Positions 46,897-55,953 of a stretch of 64,000 bases of DNA are shown piece by piece. Below the pieces are notes generated by a model, which worked only from the letters and a program-made list of their open reading frames with translations, was not told the origin of the DNA and made no database searches. The position numbers were made by a program, and so were the translations under genes. Origin of the DNA: Psychrobacter glacincola (lineage in GTDB: Bacteria; Pseudomonadota; Gammaproteobacteria; Pseudomonadales; Moraxellaceae); the NCBI RefSeq assembly GCF_904846215.1, contig NZ_CAJGZK010000018.1, positions 1 through 64,000 on the forward strand, in the 5' to 3' direction. Position 1 is the first letter of the stretch. The number at the start of each line of letters is the position of its first letter.

Positions 46897-47532
46897 TTAG
46901 GGTTGAATAAGACCATGGCGAATCGCCAAATGCGTTAATTTCACATCACTATCGACATTTACTTTTTCATAAATACGATAACGATAGGTATTGATGGTCT
47001 TTACACTAACAAACAACTGGTCTGCGATTTGTTGGGGACTTTGGCAGTTGACTACCATCATTGCTACTTGCTTCTCGCGATCACTGAGCAGATCAAAGGG
47101 TGAATTGGCATTATCAGATAATAGTACGTCCGCTAACTGTTCAGCGACATCTTGGCTAAAATAGCGACCACCTTGATAGATTTTTTTGACAGCTCGTAGC
47201 ATCTCATCAAGCGGTGTGCCTTTAGTAATATAACCATTGACGCCAGCTTTAATCAACATTGAAGGATAAGGCTGAGCCGACATACTGCTAACAGCCAATA
47301 TCTTGATACCCATATTCAGTTGAATCAAACGTTTGGTGGCTTCGAGACCACCGATATTAGGCATATTCACATCCAGTAATATCACATCAGGACGCAGCTG
47401 TTTTGCCAGCTTTATCGCCATATCACCACTGTCTGCTTCACCGACGACTTCGATGTCTGCACTGTCTGCCAGCATACGGCTAATACCCATCCGCACCAAA
47501 TCATGATCATCTACTACTAATACTCGAATCAT
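46897..47532 (-). CDS. GacA/UvrY-like response regulator
   Basis: A NarL/FixJ-type regulator of 211 residues. The receiver has D54 in [13 protein letters not shown], and the C-terminal LuxR-type HTH is [44 protein letters not shown]. Length, [17 protein letters not shown] and the [12 protein letters not shown] segment fit GacA/UvrY, which in other gammaproteobacteria activates csrB/rsmZ-type sRNAs. Its kinase would be a BarA/GacS-like protein such as the one at 21557-23413. It is 42 bases upstream of pilS on the same strand. uvrC, often next to uvrY, is absent. Confidence 0.86.
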   Translation of the reverse strand: MIRVLVVDDHDLVRMGISRMLADSADIEVVGEADSGDMAIKLAKQLRPDVILLDVNMPNIGGLEATKRLIQLNMGIKILAVSSMSAQPYPSMLIKAGVNGYITKGTPLDEMLRAVKKIYQGGRYFSQDVAEQLADVLLSDNANSPFDLLSDREKQVAMMVVNCQSPQQIADQLFVSVKTINTYRYRIYEKVNVDSDVKLTHLAIRHGLIQP

Positions 47533-47948
47533 CGTTATACTCTTTTCTATCTGTCAGAATAAAGGGTGCACTGCCAAATTTAAATCATCTCTATCAATCT
47601 ATGTGACCAATAAAACTCATTTACTCACAAACAGGCCAATATTAAGCGTCATATTTTAATAATAGATATATTAGAGCGTCTAATAGCATCAATGTAATAC
47701 TATATTGCTCTAATGTTAACTAATATTGCTGCAACATCAAGTAAGTGTAGTAAAATTTGAATCTGGCACTGAAATGCCATCTAATTGATTTAGTACATTA
47801 AACTTAAATGTAAACCATGATACACTAAAAATACAAAAACTCTATGTGAGTATCTACAAACACACCTATAAACGCTACGTACGTTGTTGATGTTAGTTAG
47901 TATGTAACTGATTCTCTAACTGACAGCAGCACGTAAGCAGGAGGCAGA
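47533..47948. other. divergent promoter region gacA-like / pbpG
   Basis: About 415 bases, AT-rich, no gene. It should contain promoters for both directions. No repeat of the window's families is present. Confidence 0.35.
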
Positions 47949-49043
47949 ATGAAGCACCTACCATTAACCAAACAGCAATTAATCGCTGCTATGATTTCAT
48001 TGAGTTTGGGCAGTGTCGCGCAAGCTGCACTTACAATTAATGGTAGCGCTAGCTCTGAGTCTAGTGCTCGCCTGAGCTGGGGCGGTGCCGATAGCTTGTC
48101 TGAAGCGCGCAGTATCATGTCTAGGTCTGGCAGCAGCTCTACGATTAAAAAAGTAGATAACGGTTCTGGCACAACCAATATTACTAATACGACCAGTTTT
48201 GGTAGCAGTAAGAACAACAGTTATAATAATAGCAATAGTTATAACACCACTTATCGCGGCAGTTTTGGCAACAGCAATATGATTCCGATCAGCACCGATT
48301 CGCGCAGTGTCGCGGTCATCGATGCAGAAACGGGTGAGTCAATTTATCAAAAAGATGCGGATGTTGCACGTCCAATGGCTAGTATCACCAAGGTTATGAC
48401 GGCTATCGTGGTACTTGATGCCGGCTTAGATATGCGCGAAGAGCTCACGCTTGATCCAGAAGATTTCGTCGGTCCAAAGCGTGCCAGCTCTAACCTAAAG
48501 TCAGGCGATCGTCTCAATCGTGCTGAGATGCTATTGATGGCATTAATGAAATCAGAAAATCCTGCAGCAAAAAGTCTTGCCCGTAATTATCCGGGTGGCT
48601 ACAGCGCCTTTATACGTGCTATGAACCGTAAAGCTCAAGAGCTTGGCATGACCACCGCTTTCTTTGGTGACCCAACGGGTCTTGATAAGCGTAACGTTGC
48701 TTCATCAAATGACTTGGTTAAAATGGTTCGTGCTGCCGGTAATTATGACGTGATTCGTCGTTTCTCTACCACCAAAAGCTATGACTTTTTTGTTTCTAAC
48801 TACTCAAGTGGTAACCGTACTTACAAAGCCAATAATACTAGCTCTCTAGTACGTTCAGGCGATTATCCAATCGGTATTTCAAAAACGGGTTTTATCAATG
48901 AAGCAGGGCGTTGTGTTGTCATGGAGACACGCATTAATAATCGTCCTGCTATTATCGTGATTTTGGGTGCCAATAGCTCAGCAACGCGTTGGGATGATGC
49001 CAAAAACATCTTGAACAGCTTGGCAACGCGCCGTACAGTATAA
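47949..49043 (+). CDS. pbpG: D-alanyl-D-alanine endopeptidase (PBP7/PbpG type)
   Basis: A periplasmic S11-family peptidase that cuts DD-crosslinks. The 364-residue precursor has a signal peptide (cut near VAQA), a Ser/Asn-rich low-complexity stretch from 32 to about 110, and the catalytic domain with S145xxK148 in RPMASITKVM, SEN in MALMKSENPAA, and a KTG-type triad in GISKTGFINEAG. The PBP5 beta domain is absent, which favours PBP7. AGGAGG precedes the ATG. Confidence 0.9.
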   Translation: MKHLPLTKQQLIAAMISLSLGSVAQAALTINGSASSESSARLSWGGADSLSEARSIMSRSGSSSTIKKVDNGSGTTNITNTTSFGSSKNNSYNNSNSYNTTYRGSFGNSNMIPISTDSRSVAVIDAETGESIYQKDADVARPMASITKVMTAIVVLDAGLDMREELTLDPEDFVGPKRASSNLKSGDRLNRAEMLLMALMKSENPAAKSLARNYPGGYSAFIRAMNRKAQELGMTTAFFGDPTGLDKRNVASSNDLVKMVRAAGNYDVIRRFSTTKSYDFFVSNYSSGNRTYKANNTSSLVRSGDYPIGISKTGFINEAGRCVVMETRINNRPAIIVILGANSSATRWDDAKNILNSLATRRTV

Positions 49044-49082
49044 GATTGCAGCGTTACATCAGCAGTATCAAAAAACATTTAT

Positions 49083-49121
49083 AATAAAAAGGCTGTTATG
49101 CGATATAACAGCCTTTTTATT
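49083..49121 (+). terminator. pbpG terminator
   Basis: AATAAAAAGGCTGTTAT is a perfect 17-bp complement of ATAACAGCCTTTTTATT around a five-base loop. Confidence 0.92.
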
Positions 49122-49155
49122 ATGTCAAAAACGTGTTGATATTAAGGAGCGTTAT

Positions 49156-49836
49156 ATGATTCAGCCATCAGCCTCGACTGTTTCTCATGCCATACCTAAG
49201 CTATATCTACTAACCAATGATGATGAGTTTAGCCTTTTATATCAAAAATTAGAAGCCGCTCTAGCGACAGGACTGATTGCTCTTTTACAAATACGCCGTA
49301 AGCAGATATTGGCATTGTCTGATGGTGCGTCTGTTCTTTATAAAGAAGCGCTACAAATCGTTGATTTGGCTAAAACTTACAATGTGCCAGTTGTTATCAA
49401 TGACGATATCGCTTTGGCCGCAAAGCTTGGTGTCGGTGTGCATTTAGGACAGCAAGATGGTGATGTTAGTGAAGCAATACAGTCTTTAGCACCGAATCAA
49501 ATCGTTGGTCGCACTTGTCATGGCGATGTAACGCTAATCAAAGCGGCGAAAAATGAAGGTGCAAGCTATGCCGCCATGGGTGCAATCTTTGCTTCAAATA
49601 CCAAGCCTAATGCTGATATCATCTCGCGTCAGCAACTGATAGAGGGTTGCCAGCAAGATATAAAAATATGCGTGATAGGCGGTTTGACGGCAGAAAATAT
49701 CTCAGAGCTGGCAGGGTTACCTATTACTTATATAGCAGTCGTTGGCGATATCATGGATTTAGCCGTCCATCAAATCGCCACACGTTGTCAGCAGTGGCAG
49801 CAAGTACTTAGTAGGTGGAATATACCTGTTGCATAA
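49156..49836 (+). CDS. thiE: thiamine-phosphate synthase
   Basis: It joins HMP-PP and thiazole phosphate to thiamine phosphate. The 226-residue TIM-barrel protein has KLYLLTNDD, LIALLQIRRKQ, VPVVINDDIALAAKLGVGVHLGQQDG, IVGRTCHG (in place of the common GxSxH), YAAMGAIFASNTKPNA and CVIGGLTAENISEL. The diphosphate-binding residues are conserved. No TPP riboswitch is visible in the 110 bases before it, which are mostly the pbpG terminator. AAGGAG precedes the ATG. Confidence 0.92.
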   Translation: MIQPSASTVSHAIPKLYLLTNDDEFSLLYQKLEAALATGLIALLQIRRKQILALSDGASVLYKEALQIVDLAKTYNVPVVINDDIALAAKLGVGVHLGQQDGDVSEAIQSLAPNQIVGRTCHGDVTLIKAAKNEGASYAAMGAIFASNTKPNADIISRQQLIEGCQQDIKICVIGGLTAENISELAGLPITYIAVVGDIMDLAVHQIATRCQQWQQVLSRWNIPVA

Positions 49837-49863
49837 ATGCCAGCTTAAAATACAAGTACGCAT

Positions 49864-50193
49864 TTATTCGGCGTGTTGCATACATAAAGTTGCATAAGGC
49901 AATGCTTGCAAGCGCTGTGCTTCGATAGGCTCAGCGCATACCTCACATTCCCCGTAGCTGCCACTTTCGATACGGCTTAAAGCGTGGTCTACATAACCTA
50001 AGCTTTGCTGCGCCTCAACCATTAAGTTCTTGCGCATGTCATTCTGTCGATAAGCAATCGCCTGATCTTCCCAGTGTTCATTGAGATCATCTTGCGGATT
50101 TTGGATATGATCCTCAATATCAGCAATCCGAGTTTGGTACTCTTCTTTTAGTTGTAATAGGTTTTGTTTGGCAGCTTCAAAGTCGATACTCAT
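49864..50193 (-). CDS. DksA/TraR-type zinc-finger protein
   Basis: A 109-residue protein: an N-terminal coiled-coil (FEAAKQNLLQLKEEYQTRIADIEDHI), a conserved middle, then a zinc finger C83-x2-C86-x17-C104-x2-H107, where the usual fourth Cys is His. It is shorter than DksA (about 150). Family members bind RNA polymerase in the secondary channel; the coiled-coil tip here has D-D in NPQDDLNEHWEDQAI. It may be a DksA paralogue or a YbiI-like protein. It is convergent with thiE, 27 bases apart. AGGAG lies before the ATG. Confidence 0.85.
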   Translation of the reverse strand: MSIDFEAAKQNLLQLKEEYQTRIADIEDHIQNPQDDLNEHWEDQAIAYRQNDMRKNLMVEAQQSLGYVDHALSRIESGSYGECEVCAEPIEAQRLQALPYATLCMQHAE

Positions 50194-50504
50194 TTTTTTC
50201 TCCTAATGATTTATTGTTATGGCACAAGTACGCTATTGATCATAGATAGCTAAACGACTAAGTACCACCACAAAATGTTAATGGTATTGCTATTGGTATA
50301 AGAAAATAAATTTGCTTATGGCTAAATTTATCTTAGTTGACGTATAAGTACGGACTATAAAACTGTTAGAATACACCGCCTTAAATTCTTGCTAAGACAG
50401 TTTTCTAAAACCAGCAGCAATAGGATTTGATGAAACAAATTTGCTAAAGAGTATCTAATAAACCGTCATACAGATTGATAACAGATGATATATAGGAGCA
50501 GGTA

Positions 50505-51707
50505 ATGAATTTTTTGCGTATGAGCGAGCTGAGTTTGACCGATAAAGTGGTATTGATTCGTGAAGACCTTAATGTCCCTATTAAAGCAGGTAAAGTGGCT
50601 AGTGACGCGCGCCTGCAAGCAAGTTTGCCGACGATTAAGATGGCGCTAGAAAAGGGCGCAGCAGTCATTGTCTGCTCACATTTAGGACGCCCGACAGAAG
50701 GCAAGCCCGAAGCCATCTATTCATTAGCGCCCGTTGCTGACTATTTAAGTGATAAATTAGCAGCGCCTGTTACGCTTAATAGTGATTACCTTACTCAAGG
50801 CGTAGTTATCAAAGCGGGCGAGGTTATATTGCTAGAGAACGTACGTTTTAATGAAGGTGAAAAGAAGAATGATGCAGCGCTCGCACAAAAATATGCTGAT
50901 TTGTGCGATGTGTTTGTGATGGACGCTTTTGGCACAGCACATCGCGCGCAAGCATCGACAGAAGGCGTGACCCAAGCGATGCACCAAGCTGGCAAGATGG
51001 CTTGTGCTGGACCTTTATTGGCAGCGGAGCTTGATGCTTTAAGCCTAGCACTTGAAACGCCAGCACAACCTATGCTCGCTATCGTTGGTGGCTCAAAAGT
51101 CTCTACCAAATTAGAAGTTTTGCATAGTTTGGCTGAGCTCTGCTCGCAGATTATCGTTGGTGGCGGGATTGCCAATACCTTCTTAGCTGCCCATGGACAT
51201 AGCGTTGGTGCGTCACTTTACGAAGCAGATCTGCTCGATACAGCTCGTAAAATCATGGCTAAAACTGAGATTTTATTGCCTGAATATGTCGTCGTTGCTG
51301 ATAAAAATGACATTGATTTTGCAGATTTCACAGGCTCGCTGCAACAGGCAGTTGCTAGCATCAAGTCTGTTGATGCGATTGGCGATAATGACATGATATT
51401 AGATATCGCACCAGAGAGTGCCATGAAATTGGCAGAGGCGATTAACGATGCTAAAACCATTTTATGGAATGGTCCAGTAGGCGTTTTTGAAGTGGATGCG
51501 TTTGGTCATGGGACTCAGATAGTGGCAGAAGCGGTCAAAAATAGCCAAGGTTTTTCTATCGCAGGCGGCGGCGATACACTTGCTGCAATTGATAAATATC
51601 AAGTAGCGGATGGCGTCAGCTATATGTCAACGGGTGGCGGTGCGTTCTTAGAGTTTGTAGAAGGCAAAGTCTTGCCAGCGGTTGCTGCTTTACAGATTAA
51701 TGCATAA
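50505..51707 (+). CDS. pgk: phosphoglycerate kinase
   Basis: Pgk makes ATP from 1,3-bisphosphoglycerate in glycolysis. The 400-residue protein has [89 protein letters not shown] and the nucleotide loop GGGDTLAAI. Length is normal. AGGAG lies seven bases before the ATG. fba follows after a small lipoprotein gene, keeping the pgk-fba pair with an insertion. Confidence 0.97.
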   Translation: MNFLRMSELSLTDKVVLIREDLNVPIKAGKVASDARLQASLPTIKMALEKGAAVIVCSHLGRPTEGKPEAIYSLAPVADYLSDKLAAPVTLNSDYLTQGVVIKAGEVILLENVRFNEGEKKNDAALAQKYADLCDVFVMDAFGTAHRAQASTEGVTQAMHQAGKMACAGPLLAAELDALSLALETPAQPMLAIVGGSKVSTKLEVLHSLAELCSQIIVGGGIANTFLAAHGHSVGASLYEADLLDTARKIMAKTEILLPEYVVVADKNDIDFADFTGSLQQAVASIKSVDAIGDNDMILDIAPESAMKLAEAINDAKTILWNGPVGVFEVDAFGHGTQIVAEAVKNSQGFSIAGGGDTLAAIDKYQVADGVSYMSTGGGAFLEFVEGKVLPAVAALQINA

Positions 51708-51967
51708 CCTTTTAACGATACTTCAGCAGATGAGTAACATTAGCCGTACAACTTAGCCGCAGTATCTAAGGTACGCTGTACGGATAATATTTTGGCTACT
51801 ATTCATATCTTATTGTTTTCAAGGCAATAAGTTCGAATTGTCATCGATTATTATTAAGTGGTAATTATTTGTTTCTATACTGAAAATTGTTATTGCATGT
51901 CCAATTTGCACTCTATAAAATAGCGCAAACCATGTATTTGACATGCTTTATTTATGAGGGATTTATT

Positions 51968-52354
51968 ATGTTAAAACGTCATTTATTACTTGCTAGTGTT
52001 CTTGCTGGTACTTTTGCAATCACTGCATGTAGCCAAGAAACACAAGATAAAACCGATGCTGCTGCTGAGTCTGCTGGCGAAGATGCTGCTGCTAACACAG
52101 AAGAAGCTGCTGCGAATACAGAAGCCGCTGCTGCTGCTGCTGAAGTCGCTGCCCAAGAAGCGGGCGCTGAAGCTGCAGAAAACGCTGAAGTTGCTGGTGT
52201 TGCTGCCACTAATGCATTAGAAGAAACTGGTGATGCTATTGCTGAAGGCACAAGCAATGTCGTTGAAGGTACTGCATCAGCCGTTGCTGACGGTGCTGAC
52301 GCAGTTGCTGACGGCGCAAATGATGTCGCTGTCGATGCAGAACAACAGTACTAA
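51968..52354 (+). CDS. alanine-rich small lipoprotein
   Basis: A 128-residue protein with lipobox AITAC (C21 region) and a mature part of almost only Ala, Glu, Asp, Gly, Asn and Val in amphipathic repeats (EEAAANTEAAAAAAEVAAQ, then VADGADAVADGAND). It is acidic and probably helical. Similar Ala-rich lipoproteins exist in Moraxellaceae, but no function is known. ATG 51968 follows GAGG; an extension to 51887 is rejected. A terminator follows at 52487. It sits between pgk and fba. Confidence 0.8.
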   Translation: MLKRHLLLASVLAGTFAITACSQETQDKTDAAAESAGEDAAANTEEAAANTEAAAAAAEVAAQEAGAEAAENAEVAGVAATNALEETGDAIAEGTSNVVEGTASAVADGADAVADGANDVAVDAEQQY

Positions 52355-52486
52355 GTTGTATAAATGCTAAGTCGTATAAAGGCTAAGTCATTTAAAATTA
52401 AGCAACATAAAGCGCAGTCTATTCATTAATATAATAGTGGAAGACTATTGCCTGACGAGTTGTTTTATAAGTTCTTAAAACATACA

Positions 52487-52516
52487 AAAGCTTTGGTGAT
52501 TACCAAGGCTTTTTTT
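52487..52516 (+). terminator. terminator after alanine-rich lipoprotein gene
   Basis: AAAAGCTTTGGT pairs with ACCAAGGCTTTTTTT, one G-U pair, six-base loop region, strong T-run. Confidence 0.88.
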
Positions 52517-52854
52517 ATGGACAAAAATAACCGATTTCGTTTATAAAAACTGGGTTATGACTTTTTATCAACGAAATTAATCGCCTAGTTATGCAAGCCA
52601 GATAGAAAAACCAAACAGACTAACAAATAGTCGGCTAAGCGCTACGAAGCGGCAGTAATTTTTGCTATAATCACGGCGTAATAATGACGAGCGAAAAACA
52701 GGGCTTTTTACTGGCTTATAATACAATCTTCATTGTAAAGCTAGGTTGCAAAGTAAACGTCGCAGCGTCGTATTGTTAAAAATGATGTCTTCGTATCATC
52801 TTCAAAATACTATTTTTAAAATACTGTTTTTAAAATATAACCAGAGAGCGTTTT
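52517..52854 (+). other. fba upstream region
   Basis: About 340 bases without a gene. Close to the fba start there is a run of near-repeats AAAATACTATTTTT, AAAATACTGTTTTT and AAAATATAACC (about 52804-52841). It should hold the fba promoter. Confidence 0.45.
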
Positions 52855-53892
52855 ATGGCTTTAATATCTTTACGTCAACTTTTGGATCATGCTGCTGAAC
52901 ACGGCTACGGTGTCCCTGCTTATAACGTCAATAATTTAGAGCAGATGCGTGCCATCATGATGGCGGCTGACGCTTGTGACTCTCCTGTGATTGTACAAGC
53001 CAGTGCGGGTGCACGTAGTTATGCAGGCTCAGCATTTTTGCGTCATCTGATTATTGCTGCTATTGAAGAGTGGCCACATATTCCAGTCGTGATGCATCAA
53101 GACCATGGTATGTCACCTGCTATCTGCCAGCGCTCAATTCAGCTTGGCTTCTCGTCAGTGATGATGGATGGCTCACTTGGTACAGACGGCAAAACGCCAA
53201 TGGATTATGATTACAATGCTAGCGTCACCCGTGAAGTGGTGAAAATGGCTCATGCTTGCGGTGTTTCAGTCGAAGGTGAGATTGGCTGTTTGGGCAGTTT
53301 AGAGACGGGTATGGCAGGCGAAGAAGACGGTTCTGGCGCAGAAGGCGTATTGGATCATGAGCAGCTATTGACCAGCGCTGATGAAGCTGAACAGTTTGTG
53401 AAAGACACCAACGTTGATGCCTTAGCGATTGCTATCGGTACCAGTCATGGCGCTTATAAATTTACCCGTCCACCGACAGGCGATATCTTATCGATTGAGC
53501 GTGTAAAAGAGATTCATGCGCGTATTCCTAATACGCATCTGGTCATGCATGGCTCATCATCAGTACCGCAAGAGTGGCTAAAAATCATCAATGAAAATGG
53601 TGGTAATATTGGTGAGACCTATGGTGTGCCCGTTGAGCAAATCGTTGAAGCGATTAAGTATGGCGTGCGTAAAGTAAACATTGATACCGATTTACGTTTG
53701 GCATCAACGGGTGCTATCCGTAAATTCCTTGCAGAAAATCCGAGTGAATTTGATCCACGTAAATATTTCAAAGCCTCTATGGTTGCGATGTCAGATATCT
53801 GTGCCAATCGTTTTGAAGCCTTTGGGTCAGCGGGTCAAGCGCATAAGATTCGTCCAATCAGTCTTGAAGGTATGGTTAATTTTTACCCGTAA
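52855..53892 (+). CDS. fba: class II fructose-bisphosphate aldolase
   Basis: A zinc aldolase of glycolysis and gluconeogenesis. The 345-residue protein has [22 protein letters not shown] (zinc His and catalytic Asp), [44 protein letters not shown] (second His), [13 protein letters not shown] (third His) and [15 protein letters not shown]. The long form with the [10 protein letters not shown] loop is the class IIB type recalled from proteobacteria. Length is normal. Confidence 0.96.
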   Translation: MALISLRQLLDHAAEHGYGVPAYNVNNLEQMRAIMMAADACDSPVIVQASAGARSYAGSAFLRHLIIAAIEEWPHIPVVMHQDHGMSPAICQRSIQLGFSSVMMDGSLGTDGKTPMDYDYNASVTREVVKMAHACGVSVEGEIGCLGSLETGMAGEEDGSGAEGVLDHEQLLTSADEAEQFVKDTNVDALAIAIGTSHGAYKFTRPPTGDILSIERVKEIHARIPNTHLVMHGSSSVPQEWLKIINENGGNIGETYGVPVEQIVEAIKYGVRKVNIDTDLRLASTGAIRKFLAENPSEFDPRKYFKASMVAMSDICANRFEAFGSAGQAHKIRPISLEGMVNFYP

Positions 53893-53977
53893 GCTTAGAG
53901 GGTAAAAGATAGTGCTTGATGTCTAGGTCATGGCTTAGCTCATTTTTTATAATAGTCTGTATAAGAGGTCGTGGATT

Positions 53978-54601
53978 ATGATTGGATTGATTAATGGACA
54001 GGTGCAGTATTTGATGGCACCGACTGCCTGTGTCATGACCACCTCTGGCGTCGGCTATGATATTGAGTTGCCATTGCCGTCATTCTGCCAGTTGCGCCTC
54101 AATGAGCAGGCGAGTATTTGGACACATTTCCATGTGCGTGAAGATGCGCAGCTGCTTTATGGTTTTATTGACCGTAAAGAGCGTGATGTCTTTCGCCAGC
54201 TGATTAAAATCAATGGCGTCGGCGCAAAAATGGCTTTAGCAATGCTATCTGCGATGTCAGCCGCTGAGCTAAAAATGCATGTCGAGCAAGATTCAGAAGA
54301 TGCCTTGACACGTATCCCAGGTATCGGTAAAAAGACCGCTCAGCGTTTATTAATTGAGCTAAAAGATAAGCTGAAAAATATTGAAGTCGACAGCAGTCAT
54401 TTAGAATTTGCTATGCAGCCGGCACCAATATCCGCTGAAGGCAGTATCATTGCTGAAGTTGAAGGCGCGTTGATTAGCTTGGGCTATAAAGAAAGAGAAG
54501 CGCAGCAAGCCATTAAGGCGGCAAAAAGTAATGGCGAGACATTTGCAGATACACAGAGCTTGTTAAAAGCGACGCTGCAGCAGTTTCAGAGTTTTAAATA
54601 A
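53978..54601 (+). CDS. ruvA: Holliday-junction DNA helicase subunit RuvA
   Basis: RuvA binds four-way junctions and loads RuvB. The 207-residue protein has an OB-fold start (MIGLINGQVQYLMAPTACVMTTSGVGYDIELP), two helix-hairpin-helix motifs (LIKINGVGAKMALAMLSAM and LTRIPGIGKKTAQRLLIEL) and a C-terminal RuvB-binding helical domain (EGALISLGYKEREAQQAIKAAK). GAGG lies before the ATG. ruvB follows 172 bases later with a hairpin in the gap, so coupling is partial. Confidence 0.96.
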   Translation: MIGLINGQVQYLMAPTACVMTTSGVGYDIELPLPSFCQLRLNEQASIWTHFHVREDAQLLYGFIDRKERDVFRQLIKINGVGAKMALAMLSAMSAAELKMHVEQDSEDALTRIPGIGKKTAQRLLIELKDKLKNIEVDSSHLEFAMQPAPISAEGSIIAEVEGALISLGYKEREAQQAIKAAKSNGETFADTQSLLKATLQQFQSFK

Positions 54602-54643
54602 GAGTATCTTTCAACACAACATTAATTAAAAAAACAGCGATTA

Positions 54644-54674
54644 AAAATAAGCGACATTAGATGTCGCTTATTTT
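54644..54674 (+). terminator. hairpin between ruvA and ruvB
   Basis: AAAATAAGCGACAT is a perfect 14-bp inverse of ATGTCGCTTATTTT with a three-base loop. As a terminator it would reduce ruvA read-through into ruvB, so ruvB may have its own promoter. Confidence 0.75.
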
Positions 54675-54773
54675 CGTTTTAGCCAGTGCTTTATGATGTT
54701 TTGCATGACTTATGCGCAGCGTTTGGTTATGCTATTTGTTACCTAATCTTTTAAAAACAATGCTTTAAATATA

Positions 54774-55769
54774 ATGGCAAAAACTATGATGCAAGATCGT
54801 TTGATTAATCCGCTAGAAGGGGCAGCGGATGCCCCTGATGCCAATATTCGACCAGCATTATTGGCGGAATATATCGGTCAGCCGGTAGTACGCGAGCAGA
54901 TGGAAGTCTTTATTCAAGCAGCACGGGCGCGTGATGAGGCATTGGATCATACGCTCATCTTTGGACCACCAGGCTTAGGGAAAACAACCCTTGCTAATAT
55001 TATTGCTCGTGAGATGGGTGGTAATTTACGTTCAACATCAGGACCTGTGCTTGAGCGCGCCGGTGATTTGGCCGCCATGCTGACCAATTTGGAAGCCGGC
55101 GATGTCTTATTTATCGATGAGATTCACCGTTTAAGTCCTGTGATTGAAGAAATCCTTTATCCAGCGATGGAAGATTTCCAGCTGGATATCATGATCGGCG
55201 AAGGACCGGCAGCACGGTCTATTAAGCTTGATTTACCCCCATTTACGTTAGTTGCGGCGACTACGCGAGCAGGGCTATTAACGTCACCACTGAGAGATCG
55301 CTTTGGTATTGTACAGCGACTTGAGTTTTATAATATTGCAGATTTGACTACGATCGTTAGCCGCGCTGCTCGTTTGATGCGCGTACCGATGAGTGAGGAT
55401 GGTGCTGTTGAGATTGCACGCCGCGCTCGTGGTACGCCAAGGATTGCCAACCGTTTATTACGCCGTGTGCGTGATTATGCTCAAGTTCGAGGCGATGGCA
55501 GTATCAATGGTGCTATAGCTGGCAGTGCGCTCGATATGCTAGCAGTCGATAGACGTGGTCTTGATCATTTGGATAGACGTTATATCGAAATATTGCATGA
55601 ACGCTTTGATGGTGGACCTGCAGGCGTTGAAGCCGTGGCAGCGGCGATGGCTGAAGATCGCGGTACGTTAGAGGATGTAATTGAGCCATACCTTATCCAA
55701 CAAGGCTATGTACTGCGGACTGCACGTGGTCGTGTATTGACGCAGATGGCGATTGACCAGATGCTATAA
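54774..55769 (+). CDS. ruvB: Holliday-junction branch-migration ATPase RuvB
   Basis: The hexameric motor of branch migration. The 331-residue protein has [11 protein letters not shown], Walker [23 protein letters not shown] (Walker B), sensor 1 AATTRAGLL, the arginine finger region [11 protein letters not shown], sensor 2 [17 protein letters not shown], and the winged-helix end [18 protein letters not shown] 54774 is used; a second ATG three codons in is also possible. Confidence 0.97.
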   Translation: MAKTMMQDRLINPLEGAADAPDANIRPALLAEYIGQPVVREQMEVFIQAARARDEALDHTLIFGPPGLGKTTLANIIAREMGGNLRSTSGPVLERAGDLAAMLTNLEAGDVLFIDEIHRLSPVIEEILYPAMEDFQLDIMIGEGPAARSIKLDLPPFTLVAATTRAGLLTSPLRDRFGIVQRLEFYNIADLTTIVSRAARLMRVPMSEDGAVEIARRARGTPRIANRLLRRVRDYAQVRGDGSINGAIAGSALDMLAVDRRGLDHLDRRYIEILHERFDGGPAGVEAVAAAMAEDRGTLEDVIEPYLIQQGYVLRTARGRVLTQMAIDQML

Positions 55770-55778
55770 AAGCTAGCG

Positions 55779-55830
55779 AAGAAAATGCGCCTACTTTTAA
55801 TATTCTAATTAAATGTAGGCGCATTTTCTT
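55779..55830. terminator. bidirectional terminator ruvB / ubiB
   Basis: AAGAAAATGCGCCTAC is a perfect 16-bp inverse of GTAGGCGCATTTTCTT with a 20-base loop, between convergent genes. Confidence 0.85.
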
Positions 55831-55953
55831 TGTTTTATTTTTTATAGTATCTATTAAATAGTGTGTAAAGGCTCAAGCCAAACGCTTATGCGTATCTGTT
55901 TTTAATAAGTATTTGTTATTGTCAGAAGTCTTCTAGTCAAAGCTATTAACGGT

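Noticed and set aside
47758..47785. TGGCACTGAAATGCC as a possible sigma-54 promoter between the gacA-like gene and pbpG
   Set aside because: The TGGCAC half is good, but the second half has GC one base out of register and no downstream gene is an expected PilR target. It is probably chance.
49080..49155. Possible TPP riboswitch before thiE
   Set aside because: The gap is filled by the pbpG terminator and no THI-box sequence such as CTGAGA is seen.
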